A DNA stretch of 64,000 nucleotides, from assembly GCA_035561135.1 (NCBI GenBank), contig DATMYA010000008.1, forward strand, positions 620,001-684,000, given 5' to 3'. Origin of the DNA: Clostridia bacterium (GTDB taxonomy: Bacteria > Acidobacteriota > Terriglobia > Terriglobales > Acidobacteriaceae). The notes beneath the pieces were generated by a model. The model worked only from the letters and a program-made list of their open reading frames with translations. It had not been told where the DNA came from and made no database searches. The translations under genes and the position numbers were made by a program. Shown one piece after another: positions 1-9,100 of this stretch. Positions within the stretch are counted from its first letter, which is position 1, and every line of letters starts with the position of its first letter.

Positions 1-1774
1 CGAAGCCGAGTTGCACGCCGAGCTCACGCGCAAAGTTACGGGTTGCTGCGACGACACGCGCTTCGATTTCAACTTCCTGCGTTTTGCGATCGAGCTGCGT
101 AAGCAGGCGGTCGACCTCCGGAATAACGCTCGGGATGTCCTGGATGATGAGGGCATTGGTGCGCTCGTCGGCGATAACGTCTCCGCGTTGCGAGAGGAAG
201 CGCTTCACCGTGGGCATGATGTCCTTGGCGTGCGCGTAGCTCAGGAAGCGAGTGACGGTCTGCTTGTCCACGGCCAGTGCCTGCGCTTCGGCCTGGGCGC
301 GCTTGGCCTCAGCTTCACGGCGCATGGTGTCAACGGTAGCGATACGCAGGACGTTACCCTGCAACTGGTGATCGAGGCCGTTGTTCTGAAGAACGATGTC
401 GAGTGCCTGATCCCACGGTACGTCGTCGAGCACGAGCGTGAGCGTGCCCTTCACGTTGGGATCGAGGACTACGTTAAGACCGCTGATCTCATGAATGAGG
501 CGGAAGAAGTCTTTCAGGTCAACGTCCTTCAGGTTGACCGAAATCGGCTCTCCCGTGTAGCGCGGGCGATTCGCCGCAGCGCTGGCGGACTGGGCTGCCT
601 GTTGCTGCTGCTCAAGCGCCATGTTGACGGCCGGCTTGACCTGCATGGCAGCGCTCGGCGGAGGCAACATGTTGGTCTTTTCGGTCGTGGCGGCCTTCGC
701 AATCGTTGAGGCGGCATCCGCAGCGCGGACCACGGGATCAACGTTGGGCGCTTCAGCCTTGGCTTCAGTCGTGGGTGTCTCAGCAGGCTTGGCTTGGAAG
801 CTCGGCTCGACGAAGACATAGTCAGACTGCGCGGCCGGCTTCGGTTCGGCTGGAACTGGAGTCGTTGACGGCTGCGCGGAGGCGACCAGCACCGGCTCGG
901 ATTTCGCAGGCGACGGCGTGGGCGCATCAACAACTGCCGGCGTGGAACTGGGCTGCGCCGAGGCTATGGCCGCGGGGCGCAACCTCAACAGCAGGCCACT
1001 TCCACTCCCCACCAGTTCGTAATCGCGAGCAACCGCGAGGTCTACGACGATGCGGGTGACCGGCGGATCAAGCTGGTAGCGCGACACGCGCACGGCTTTC
1101 ACATCCGGCGTGTTGACCAGAATGTTGCGGGTGCGGAGCGCGGGTACGGAGTTGGGAACGTCAAGAACGATGCGATCCGGACCGGTCAGTTTCATAACTT
1201 GGGCGGTGGCCGGACCTGCAATCTCAATTTCCATACCAGCCTTGCCACGGGCCACGGCAACCTTCGTGATCTCGACGGCATTGGCAGGAGCTGGTACGGC
1301 TTCAGACTTTGGCCTGGAAGCGACTGCGGGCTTCACTTCGCGCGGGGCAGGCGAGGCCTGGACGGCAACGGCCGTTCCCTTCACTTTCACTTCCATGCCG
1401 CCCTTCACTTCGGAGACCTGAATGTCAGCTCCGGGGGCGAGCGCGATCTCCACGCGAGTTACTTCGGAGCCTGACGCGCCTTTATAAGTGAGGACGCGAT
1501 AAGACTTCACGCCCGGCACTTCGAGCGGACGCTGCCGGTCCTGAAACTTGCCGGCCTGAACGCCAGCAAGGTCCACGAGCAACAGCCCGTCATCTGGCCG
1601 GTATTCGTTATGCGTGAAGGCGCCGGTCGTGTGCAACGTGATCACGGTCGCGTTGCCTTGGGAGGCCACACTCACGTTCGTCAGTTGCGACGGCGCTTGT
1701 GGACCGGCGGCCGCTGCGAACGTACAGAGTACGACCAGCGATATGAGTACACCCAGCAGTTGCTTACACTTCAT
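1..1774 (-). CDS. pilQ: Type IV pilus secretin PilQ, N-terminal part (runs off left edge)
   Basis: Outer-membrane secretin through which the type IV pilus passes. About 591 codons are visible. A signal peptide (hydrophobic run LLGVLISLVVLCTF) is followed by two AMIN-type beta domains (roughly residues 30-130 and 160-250) that bind peptidoglycan. Next comes a Pro/Ala-rich linker (about 255-370), then an STN/N0 domain (DLKDFFRLIHEISGLNVVLD, about 385-430), and a secretin N1 repeat containing ADERTNALIIQDIP. The membrane-embedded secretin core lies beyond the window. ATG at 1774 has a strong ribosome site (AGGAG, 7 nt spacer). It is the last gene of pilMNOPQ but is separated from pilP by about 270 nt, unlike the tight spacing of the others. 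Identification is firm from domain order and context. Confidence 0.93.
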   Translation of the reverse strand, partial: MKCKQLLGVLISLVVLCTFAAAAGPQAPSQLTNVSVASQGNATVITLHTTGAFTHNEYRPDDGLLLVDLAGVQAGKFQDRQRPLEVPGVKSYRVLTYKGASGSEVTRVEIALAPGADIQVSEVKGGMEVKVKGTAVAVQASPAPREVKPAVASRPKSEAVPAPANAVEITKVAVARGKAGMEIEIAGPATAQVMKLTGPDRIVLDVPNSVPALRTRNILVNTPDVKAVRVSRYQLDPPVTRIVVDLAVARDYELVGSGSGLLLRLRPAAIASAQPSSTPAVVDAPTPSPAKSEPVLVASAQPSTTPVPAEPKPAAQSDYVFVEPSFQAKPAETPTTEAKAEAPNVDPVVRAADAASTIAKAATTEKTNMLPPPSAAMQVKPAVNMALEQQQQAAQSASAAANRPRYTGEPISVNLKDVDLKDFFRLIHEISGLNVVLDPNVKGTLTLVLDDVPWDQALDIVLQNNGLDHQLQGNVLRIATVDTMRREAEAKRAQAEAQALAVDKQTVTRFLSYAHAKDIMPTVKRFLSQRGDVIADERTNALIIQDIPSVIPEVDRLLTQLDRKTQEVEIEARVVAATRNFARELGVQLGF

Positions 1775-2043
1775 TCTAGTTCTCCTCACGACGAGAGCCT
1801 GCTCCCGGTCGTGCGCAGCCTTTGGAGCGTCACAATCCGCTCTGGCGGACACATGGGTCGGCGCTCTGCCGGCCTTGAAGAATTCACCTGACGGCCTCGA
1901 CGCCAACGACCACAGTGGCAAAGACCGTCCCGTAGTTCCCTGGGCTCGGCCTGTCTAGCTCTTACCGCTCTCTCTCACGTCTTGATCTGGTCACTGCAAG
2001 GGGCCAGGTCATAATGCCTTGAACTCGCAACCACGCAAACGCT
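1775..2043. other. pilP-pilQ intergenic gap
   Basis: 269 nt with no credible gene, in an operon whose other junctions are 12 nt or less or overlap. It could hold a separate promoter or leader for pilQ, but I see no convincing -35/-10 pair. This is inference from spacing only. Confidence 0.4.
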
Positions 2044-2652
2044 TTACACGGCTGGCGTGTTGACCCTTTTGACTACCTCTCGGGTCGTCGGATTGCCGAG
2101 ACGATCATGCGTCGTCTCTCTGAAAACGATTGAGTCGGGCGTGATCTTCATCACGAACCCGTTGAACACCGGATCCTTCTCGCGCAAAAAATATGTCTTG
2201 TTCGCCGCGTTGATAACCATGGCGATCATGCCGGCCTGAGCGCGTACGACTCCTTGCAGCCGGACCTGGTCGACAACCAGGCACTTCTTGCCGGTTGGGC
2301 AATTCGTCGGACCGCCAATACGGCTGACGACGGGGCTGACAAATGGGTCGCGCTTTCCCTTACGCGCCGGAGCTTTAGCGGCCATTGCGGCTGCACTCAC
2401 GGCGGGCGCCTCAGCGGAGGCAGGTTGCTTGACTTTGCGCGCGGGCTTCGCAGCGCCACCCGGCTTCTTAGGCACTGCAACCGGCGCGGCGGCAGCCTTG
2501 GCCTGCGGAGCGGGCTTCGGCTTGAAAAGCGGTGGCGGCGCGGACTTGGAGCCCGGCACAGACGCTGCCGGTTTTGCAGCCGGTGCAGCAGTTTGCGCGA
2601 AAGCACCTGCGGTTGCGAAAGCTAGGATCAGAATGCTCGATATCAGCTTCAT
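2044..2652 (-). CDS. pilP: Type IV pilus assembly protein PilP
   Basis: Periplasmic protein linking the PilNO inner-membrane complex to the PilQ secretin. 202 residues: N-terminal signal sequence (LISSILILAFATAGAFAQ), then a long low-complexity Ala/Pro/Lys linker (about 20-100), then a compact beta domain. That domain begins with KRDPFVSPV, the usual PilP entry motif, and continues with VDQVRLQGVV and the NAANKTYFLREKDPV strand pair. Two cysteines five residues apart (NCPTGKKC) just before the beta domain may form a disulfide. There is no lipobox cysteine at the signal cleavage site, unlike many proteobacterial PilP lipoproteins. It starts 12 nt after the pilO stop. Confidence 0.88.
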   Translation of the reverse strand: MKLISSILILAFATAGAFAQTAAPAAKPAASVPGSKSAPPPLFKPKPAPQAKAAAAPVAVPKKPGGAAKPARKVKQPASAEAPAVSAAAMAAKAPARKGKRDPFVSPVVSRIGGPTNCPTGKKCLVVDQVRLQGVVRAQAGMIAMVINAANKTYFLREKDPVFNGFVMKITPDSIVFRETTHDRLGNPTTREVVKRVNTPAV

Positions 2653-2664
2653 GCGTCGTGCTCC

Positions 2665-3327
2665 CTACTTCTTCCCGGCTGCTGCGGGCGAGGCCTTGGC
2701 TGCTGCCGGCGTTCCCGGAGCGGCGGCCTGCTGCGACTTTGCGTCATTGCTGAAGAACGTTGTCGCTACACACGTTGCGACAACGCTCTCGCCGGGTGCA
2801 TAGGCGTAAGACTTCTTGACCTTCGCCGCTTGCGGAGTCGTGGTCGATGCCATCTGAAGTCCAGAAATATTGACGATGCGCTCCAACCCGCCGACCTTCT
2901 CGAAGAAATTCAGCACGGCGTAGTAGGGGCCGTCGATTTCCAGTTCGAAGGGAGCCTCGGTGTAGAACTCACGCGTCGAGGGCGGCCTGGATGTATAGCG
3001 GCGAATCTCGATTCCAGCACTGGCAGCCGCGCCCTGCATCATCTCGATGAACGCTTCCGACTCTTTTTCATCGGGCACGATCCGCTTCTGTAATTCCAAC
3101 TGCTGCTTCAGAATCTCGACGGAGCGGTTCAACTCGGCGAGCTTATTCTGGTACGGGCGGAGCTGGTCAACCTCAGCTTGCTTCGAGGCCAATATCTCCC
3201 TGTCGCGGCGATTGCCGTCGTCGATCGCCTTGTAGACGAGGAAGTAAAGCGCGACGGTGATGGCCATCGCCACGCCAATCACAATCCCCATCTGTACCTT
3301 TGCCGGAAGTTCGTTCCACTTAGCCAT
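2665..3327 (-). CDS. pilO: Type IV pilus inner-membrane protein PilO
   Basis: 220 residues. It forms the inner-membrane alignment heterodimer with PilN. A short cytoplasmic N-terminus is followed by one transmembrane helix (IGVAMAITVALYFLVY, about 16-31). A coiled coil follows (about 35-85, rich in heptad Leu/Glu), then a periplasmic ferredoxin-like domain with the FELEIDGPYYAVLNFFEKV stretch typical of PilO. The tail is Ala/Pro rich. Spacing to pilN upstream (10 nt) and pilP downstream (12 nt) indicates one operon. Confidence 0.9.
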   Translation of the reverse strand: MAKWNELPAKVQMGIVIGVAMAITVALYFLVYKAIDDGNRRDREILASKQAEVDQLRPYQNKLAELNRSVEILKQQLELQKRIVPDEKESEAFIEMMQGAAASAGIEIRRYTSRPPSTREFYTEAPFELEIDGPYYAVLNFFEKVGGLERIVNISGLQMASTTTPQAAKVKKSYAYAPGESVVATCVATTFFSNDAKSQQAAAPGTPAAAKASPAAAGKK

Positions 3328-3337
3328 AAATACCCCG

Positions 3338-3922
3338 CTAGCTCTTCTGCTTCTCGCAAATCAGCGTGAAGACAAAAGCCTGCATGTCTTTCACAGCTTC
3401 GTTCTGCTGCGTTTCCTTGATCTCGACGGACTTGAAATATTTGGTCTTCTTGAGGTTCGACATCAAGTTGGCGACTGCAACGTGGCTCAACGCAATGCCG
3501 TTGACCGAAATCGAGCTGCCATCATCGGTCATGTTGCTGAGCCAGACCGCATCCGTGGTATTCACGGTCTCACCCATCATGGCAAGCAGCTTGACTGGAC
3601 CGGCCTGGGTTGACTTGAGCTGATCGATAACGTCGAAACGGCGCTTGTATTGGTCCGCCTGCTTCTGCTTCTCGAGGAAGGCGACTTTCACCTGTGCCAG
3701 GCGCTTGGCTTCTTCTTCGGTGGACTGGATGTCTGCCAGGATCTTGTCGTGCTGCGAATTCAGTCGCCAGAACCAGTAATAGTTCCCACCGGCGGTCAGC
3801 AGGCCAACGACGAGCAGAACGACCAGGATCGACGGGCCATCTCCGGCCATGGAAGGCATGGCGATCGCGGCGCGTTTCCCCTTCTTCGGTTTGGAAATGC
3901 CCAGCAAATTGATCCGGATCAT
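3338..3922 (-). CDS. pilN: Type IV pilus inner-membrane protein PilN
   Basis: 194 residues. The N-terminus MIRINLL is the conserved PilN segment that inserts into a groove of PilM. A transmembrane helix follows (ILVVLLVVGLLTAGGNYYWF, about 30-50), then a coiled coil with Glu/Lys/Gln heptads (about 52-90) and a periplasmic PilN/GspL-like alpha-beta domain. Its start overlaps the pilM stop by 4 nt (ATGA), so translation is probably coupled, fitting the 1:1 PilM-PilN contact. Confidence 0.91.
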   Translation of the reverse strand: MIRINLLGISKPKKGKRAAIAMPSMAGDGPSILVVLLVVGLLTAGGNYYWFWRLNSQHDKILADIQSTEEEAKRLAQVKVAFLEKQKQADQYKRRFDVIDQLKSTQAGPVKLLAMMGETVNTTDAVWLSNMTDDGSSISVNGIALSHVAVANLMSNLKKTKYFKSVEIKETQQNEAVKDMQAFVFTLICEKQKS

Positions 3923-4974
3923 AAGGTTTCAAAGCTCCTCAGGGCTAAGCCCACGGCGACGGAAAGCTGTGCCGCGTTCTTTTCGACCAACTCCGCCTCC
4001 GGCCCTACCGGCGGCTCAATTTTCTGAAACGGGTTGAGCACTTCAACCGGCAGCGAGAACTCCTGGCGCAAGGCTTCCATCAATCCCGGAACCTGCGAAG
4101 AACCTCCGGCAAGGTAAATACGCTCGATGTGCTCGCCAGCGGCGGTGGCGCGGAAGAAGTCGAACGTCTTCTGAATTTCCAGGACGATGATCTCCGTTAC
4201 CTGCTGCAAGATGGGCAGCTTGGCATCTTCGCTGACGGTGCCGACCTTCTGGCCGAGCTTTAGCGCTTCCGCATCATCGAAGGTGAGATCGAGTTCCTTC
4301 TGGAGCGAATCCGTATATTGGTGACCGCCAACGCTGACATCGCGCGTGAACAGCGGCGTCGTGCCCTTCACGATGTTGATATTCATGACGCTCGCACCCA
4401 GGTTCAACAGGGCGACGGTGGAGCCCGGCGCTGGCTCGTAGTTGTATTCGTAGCAGTTCTGCAGCGCGAATGCATCTATGTCGACGACCGCGGGAGCCTT
4501 GCCAGCAAGCGAAAGGACGTTAGTGTAGTTCAGTATCTTGTCCTTCTTGACCGCGACGAGCAAGACATCCATGTACGGGCCGTCCAGGTCCTCGGAGAGG
4601 ATCTGGTAGTCGATGTTCACGTCGGAGATGTCGAACGGGATATGCTGCGCGGCTTCCTGCTGAATGCTCTGCACAAGCTCCTGGTCGGTCATCGTGTGCA
4701 TCGAAATCTTTTTAACAATGACCGAGTGACCGCTGACGGAGGTCGCGACTGCCCTGGACTTGATGTTATTGTCGGTAAAGATCTTGGTGATGGCGCTGGC
4801 CACGCTGCCGCTATCGACGATCATGGAATCGACGACGATGTCCGACGCGAGCGGCTCCAGGCCGATATGCGTGACTTCGATCCCGCCGCGCGATTTCTTC
4901 AGTTCGACAGCCTTGATGGTGCTGGAACCTATGTCAAGACCGACAATCGACTTTGTTGCACCTAATCCAAACAT
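3919..4974 (-). CDS. pilM: Type IV pilus actin-like ATPase PilM
   Basis: 351 residues, the full length of the PilM/SHS2 family. Cytoplasmic actin-like protein that binds the PilN N-terminus and connects the alignment complex to the motor ATPases. Actin-fold motifs visible: phosphate-1 loop IVGLDIGSSTIKAVEL (11-26), phosphate-2 region VALLNLGASVMNINIV, and the adenosine motif IYLAGGSSQVPGLMEAL near the C-terminus. The start is 12 nt after the HTH gene and the stop overlaps pilN. Identification is secure. Confidence 0.94.
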   Translation of the reverse strand: MFGLGATKSIVGLDIGSSTIKAVELKKSRGGIEVTHIGLEPLASDIVVDSMIVDSGSVASAITKIFTDNNIKSRAVATSVSGHSVIVKKISMHTMTDQELVQSIQQEAAQHIPFDISDVNIDYQILSEDLDGPYMDVLLVAVKKDKILNYTNVLSLAGKAPAVVDIDAFALQNCYEYNYEPAPGSTVALLNLGASVMNINIVKGTTPLFTRDVSVGGHQYTDSLQKELDLTFDDAEALKLGQKVGTVSEDAKLPILQQVTEIIVLEIQKTFDFFRATAAGEHIERIYLAGGSSQVPGLMEALRQEFSLPVEVLNPFQKIEPPVGPEAELVEKNAAQLSVAVGLALRSFETL

Positions 4975-4986
4975 TGCGCCGCCTCT

Positions 4987-5220
4987 TTACCGTGCGACTG
5001 CGGTTCGCGCAGCCCTCGGTCTCTTTTTTCCCCGGCCTTCCCCTAACGTGCTCTTCCGCTCCATCCATGTATCTAGAATAGTTTTCTTGAACTTCCAGCG
5101 GTTGCCGAGCTTGAACGCGGGGATCTTCTCTTCGTACACGTATTTGTAGAGCGTGTCGGGGCTCACGCCCAGATACTGCGAAGCCTGCCGGATATTCATC
5201 ACTTCAGGCGAATCGGCCAT
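4987..5220 (-). CDS. Excisionase/MerR-type helix-turn-helix protein heading the pil operon
   Basis: 77 residues from ATG 5220; an in-frame GTG 21 nt upstream is possible, but ATG has the better site (AGGA, 5 nt spacer). It contains the excisionase-family winged HTH: MNIRQASQYLGVSPDTLYKY, then the wing IPAFKLGNRWKFKK and a short helix LDTWMERK. The tail is basic (GRGKKRPRAARTAVAR). Proteins of this fold bind DNA as small accessory regulators. No integrase or recombinase is nearby, so an excisionase role is unlikely. Its position 12 nt upstream of pilM suggests an operon regulator. That function is inference. Confidence 0.85.
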   Translation of the reverse strand: MADSPEVMNIRQASQYLGVSPDTLYKYVYEEKIPAFKLGNRWKFKKTILDTWMERKSTLGEGRGKKRPRAARTAVAR

Positions 5221-5338
5221 ACAAGTCCTAAGCCTTTCCACAGAAATAGCTTCCCGGTCGAGGTGGGAGTACCCTTCCGCTCGGGCGCATTCGAGGATGA
5301 CCCTCGTTCTTCTCGGGGAGAATCGTTTGTTGATGCCG

Positions 5339-5369
5339 GTTATAGCAGGATTACATGCGGGGGTGTCAA
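5339..5369 (-). promoter_or_regulatory. Candidate sigma-70 promoter for HTH-pilMNOPQ
   Basis: On the minus strand, a perfect TTGACA (5364-5369) is followed after 19 nt by TATAAC (5339-5344), about 120 nt upstream of the HTH start. The spacer is slightly long. It is the only good promoter-like pair upstream of the pil operon. Confidence 0.5.
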
Positions 5370-5696
5370 CACGAACGTACGATATCTTCCGGTATCTTCG
5401 GTTTATTGCCTGTCCTTTCGGACACTGTACTATCGTGCCAGATGCAATCCTTTGTACCTACAACATGGCGCGACCACAAGATATCGCGGTAGTGACGCAA
5501 AGGGTTCGAGCAAAACCGGCGAGCAAGTTACCAAGGGCGTAAACACCGCCGTAAAGAACGGCGACGCGGCGCGAGGATGGGTGCTGATTTCAGCTGAAAG
5601 AAAGCCCAGCTGATACTGCTGAAAAAGCAAATTCAAACACGCGTCATGGTGAGTTAAGCCCTCATTTTTTTGGGGGGGGTAGCTGCCGGTTCCAAA
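5370..5696. other. Intergenic region with no supported gene
   Basis: Between the candidate pil promoter and the copied rne terminator. Short open frames exist on both strands, but none has a ribosome site or recognisable protein. It includes a segment at 5636-5677 resembling one at 57389-57425, and a G-rich run after a T run near 5665-5680. Confidence 0.4.
5636..5677. repeat. Dispersed ~40-bp repeat, copy 1
   Basis: Begins with AACACGCGTCATGGTG, then a divergent stretch, then CCT, a T run and GGGG. The same arrangement recurs at 57389-57425. The 16-nt head is identical in both. It lies in non-coding DNA. Confidence 0.45.
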
Positions 5697-5730
5697 CAAA
5701 AAAGCGAGCCGAGCGCTTTGCGCCCGGCTC
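5697..5730 (-). terminator. Rho-independent terminator (copy) after the small secreted-peptide gene
   Basis: Stem GAGCCGAGCGC / GCGCCCGGCTC with a 3-nt loop, followed on the minus strand by a T run. It is the copy of the rne terminator at 6028-6063. The stem mismatches are partly compensated, so pairing is kept. Confidence 0.75.
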
Positions 5731-5790
5731 TTGTACTGAGGACTCTACACAACCTTACTCCTAGGTGTTGATGTCGAATTGCTCCTGGTG
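5698..5790 (-). repeat. Partial duplicate of the rne 3-prime end and terminator
   Basis: 93 nt that align with 6031-6130 with one gap of about 7 nt and few mismatches. The copy covers the last codons of rne (encoding HQEQFDIN and a stop), the untranslated tail and the hairpin terminator. It starts one base after the stop codon of the small gene at 5792-5989 and is in another frame relative to it. Confidence 0.85.
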
Positions 5791-5791
5791 C

Positions 5792-5989
5792 CTACCGGGC
5801 ATTGGCACCGACCAGAACGATGTTGTGCGCTTCATCCATATCGCACTTTATGGGAACGACAATCGAAGACGCGAACTCCCGAGTCACATTTCGGTTGGAT
5901 GGGTGCAATTGAAGTCCGGCTTGGCTGTGAGCGTGGAGAAATCCGATGGCGAAAACAAAAGCTGCGACTGCGATCGTGCGTGAATTCAT
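5792..5989 (-). CDS. Small secreted protein of unknown function (65 aa)
   Basis: I do not recognise this protein. ATG at 5989 is preceded by a strong ribosome site (GGGGAGGAG, 7-8 nt spacer). The N-terminus has a classical signal peptide: MNSR, hydrophobic core IAVAAFVFAIGFLHA, cleavage near HSQA. A mature peptide of about 41 residues follows, with one cysteine (IKCDMDEAHN). It lies just after the rne terminator and ends one base before the duplicated copy of the rne tail, which supplies its own terminator. No separate promoter is obvious in the ~40 nt between the upstream terminator and the ribosome site. It may be expressed by read-through, or be a remnant. Confidence 0.55.
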   Translation of the reverse strand: MNSRTIAVAAFVFAIGFLHAHSQAGLQLHPSNRNVTREFASSIVVPIKCDMDEAHNIVLVGANAR

Positions 5990-6027
5990 CGATTGCTCCT
6001 CCCCGAAAAACAGCATTCGTCAGCTCT

Positions 6028-6063
6028 AAAAAAAAAGCGAGCCGGGCTCCTTGCGCCCGGCTC
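6028..6063 (-). terminator. Rho-independent terminator of rne
   Basis: Perfect 9-bp stem GAGCCGGGC / GCCCGGCTC (6039-6063) followed on the minus strand by a run of nine T. It is about 40 nt after the rne stop codon. Confidence 0.85.
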
Positions 6064-6100
6064 TTGTACTGAGAACTCGACATTCCTAAACAACCTACTT

Positions 6101-9100
6101 CTATGTATTGATGTCGAACTGCTCCTGGTGAAGCGCAGGATCGCTCTTGATGAGCACGGGGCGTCCTACGAGTTCTTCCATCTCCTGCAGCCAACGGCCG
6201 TTGCTGCTCTTGAGTTCCTTGGCGACATCGGGGTGCACGCGGAGCGTGACGTCCCGTGATTCGAGGTGCTTGGTAATTTTGCGCATCTCGGTGTAGATCT
6301 CGTTGCAAACCGTTGCGACGGATTTAACGAAACCTGTCGCCGCGCAATATGGACACGGGCTGCCAAGAGTGCGCTCGAGCGACTGCTTGACGCGTTTGCG
6401 GGTGATGGCCACCAGTCCGAAATCGTTGAACTGGAGAACCTTCGATGGAGCGCGATCCGACTTCAACGCTTCTTCGAGCGCCTGCATCACCTTCTGACGA
6501 TTCTTGCGCTCGTCCATGTCGATGAAGTCGATAACGATGATGCCGCCGAGATCGCGCAGGCGGACCTGGCGAACAATCTCCTTGATGGCATCCACGTTGG
6601 TTTTGACGATCGTGTCTTCCAGGCGTTGCGTCTTCCCGACGTATTTGCCGGTGTTGATGTCGATGGCGACAAGCGCTTCCGTCTGGTTGATGACGATGTA
6701 CCCGCCGCTCTTGAGCCATACCTTCGACTTGAGCGACTTGTTGATCTCATCCTGAATGCCGAACTGCTCGAAGAGCGGGGTGTCCTTCGTATAGAGCTTG
6801 ATGCGGCGTAGCAGCCCAGGCTGGAAGCGGCTGGCAAAGCGAACGACGCGCTCGTACTCCTGTTCGGTATCGACCCATATCTGCGAGAAGTCCTGCGTCA
6901 CCTGATCGCGAAGAACGCGCTCGACAAGGTTGAGATCGTGATAGATGAGCGCCGGAGACTTGCTGCTATCGGCGCGCGTGCGAATCTCGTTCCAGAGATG
7001 CTTGAGGAAACGGATGTCGGCGCGCAACTCGTCTTCACGAACATTAGCTGCGGCGGTACGAACAATGAAACCGCCGTGACCATTTTCACGCTCGCTGGCG
7101 ACGATACGTTTCAGGCGCTGGCGCTCCTCTTCCGAGGCAATCTTGCGGGACACGCCAATGTGATTGACCGTCGGCATGAAGACCAGGAAGCGTCCCGGCA
7201 GGGCAATGTGACTGGTGATACGAGCACCCTTCTTGCCGATAGGCTCCTTTGCGATTTGGATCAGAACTTCCTGTCCTTCCTTGAGCAGGTCGCTGATCAT
7301 CGGCATCGCGCGTGGAGCTTCGTGGCGCGGCCCTCCGCGCATGCGGCGCCCGCCGCGGCGTCCGCGATGATCGCGGTCGCGATCATTGGGGCGGCGCTCA
7401 CGGGCGGGGCGCTCCGCACGCTGCTGATAGCCGGCTGTACCGGCCGGAGCGCGCAATTCTGCCTGGCCGTTGGTTTCTTCGCTTTCCTCGCCTTCCTCTT
7501 CTTCCTCGTCCTGATCTTCTTCACCAGCGACGAGTTCCGACTCTTCGAACTCATAGCTGTCGCCGTCAAAGTCATAGTCTTCGTCGGCATTATTGGCTTC
7601 ACGATCATTGGCTTCGCCAATCTCATGGCCACCGATGCGATCGAGAGTCCGCTCCTCAAGTTCGTGCAACTGGTATCCAGTAAGGTCTTCACCGAGGTTC
7701 GGCATGTCAGCCTCATCCTCATCAAGTTCCTCGTGGACAAGCTCGCCGCCTCTTGGCGAGTAGCCACCCTGATCTTGCATGGACGTGCGATCGGCTTCCG
7801 GTGCGTTGCTGGATTCAGGTGAGGCAGCGTTTTCTGGCGCGACAGCGTGTTCAGGTACGCCGGTACTCTCGGCATCGGCGTCTTCAACGGCGCCGCCGCC
7901 AAAGATCGCGGCAACGTTCATATCGTGAAAGCGCTGGGCGACTTCTTCGTCGGCTTCGGTGGGTGTTTCGTCTTGGGCGGCGAGGACGCCAGAGGTCTCG
8001 CACGACTCTTCGACAATGCCATGCGGTTCAGGTGTGGTTGGCTCACTTGCTCGCGGCTCGGCCTCGCGCGCTTCGGCAGCGGGGGCCGCGGCTTCCTCGA
8101 CTTGCTGTTGATGCGAAGGAGTCTCCGGGGTCGTTACAGGCTCTTCGGCGGCGGCCATCGCTGGCAGCACGCTGACGATGCCTTCGGCAGGCACGATCTC
8201 GGGTTCGCTGACAGTATTCGGTTCGTCGCCAATAAACGGCGAAATCCCTGCGTTCTCAGTCGGAGCGACGGCTTCGGGTGCCAGATTCTCTTCGATACCG
8301 TACTCTCGGTTGGTGCGGTCGTCGGCTGCCGCTTCGGTCGCGACAAGGTCGGGAGCTGCTACCACCGATTCGTCCACCGAAGCGGACTGCTCGTTGTACT
8401 CCGTCGTCTCAGCAAAGGCCTGAGGCTCCGCGTTGCGGTATTTGGAAATCGACTCGCCAGGAAGAATGATGGGCTGGTAGTCCGCTGGAAGCGGCGCGGC
8501 TTCTTCGCGCGAGCGAGGTTCGCGCGGCTGACGCTCGCGTTCACCACGTTCCCCACGGCGGCCACGTCCACCGAACTTGCGGTCGCGGTCACCGAATTTC
8601 CGCTCCTGCGGCGCAGGCTCCTGCTCAAAAACTTCGTTGCGCGGCTCGCCTTCGCCACGCTGGTAGCGAGCGATGGATTCGCCGGGCAGGATCATAGGCT
8701 GATAGTCGTCTGCCATTCCCGAGAAATTTGCGCGAGTGGAGGGCTGAGTTGAAGCAGCCTGCGGCGGTGCGGGCTCGACTTCCTCAATCTCCTCAACTAC
8801 TTCCGGTGCGCTCTCGGCGACGGTTTCGGGCTCGGCAGTTTCCGCTGAGGCTGGATGGGGCTCGGCCGTACGTCCACCACGGCGCCCGCGGCGGCGGCGG
8901 CGGCCACGCCAGCGGCGTACGCCTGGGTCTTCAGGGTTTTCGGCGGGCTGCTCTTCTTCTTCGCCACCGTTGGCGGTGACTTCTTCTTCGTCGCCCTCCT
9001 CGTCCTCTGCGCCTGATTCGGCGGGAAGAGGCTCGGTGGGCAGCGTTGCCTGTCGAGCATCATGCTGGCGAGTTTCGACGATCTGTACCGGAATGGCGAC

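Noticed and set aside
4987..5220. Prophage or integrative-element excisionase
   Set aside because: The fold fits, but there is no integrase, attachment-site repeat or phage gene anywhere near, and the gene is tightly joined to pilM.
5500..5560. tRNA-like stretch (GGTTCGAG near 5506)
   Set aside because: The T-arm-like string is not accompanied by acceptor, D or anticodon arms.
5430..5699. 89-codon minus-strand open frame between the HTH gene and the small secreted-peptide gene
   Set aside because: No ribosome site, no domain, and its start lies inside the copied terminator.
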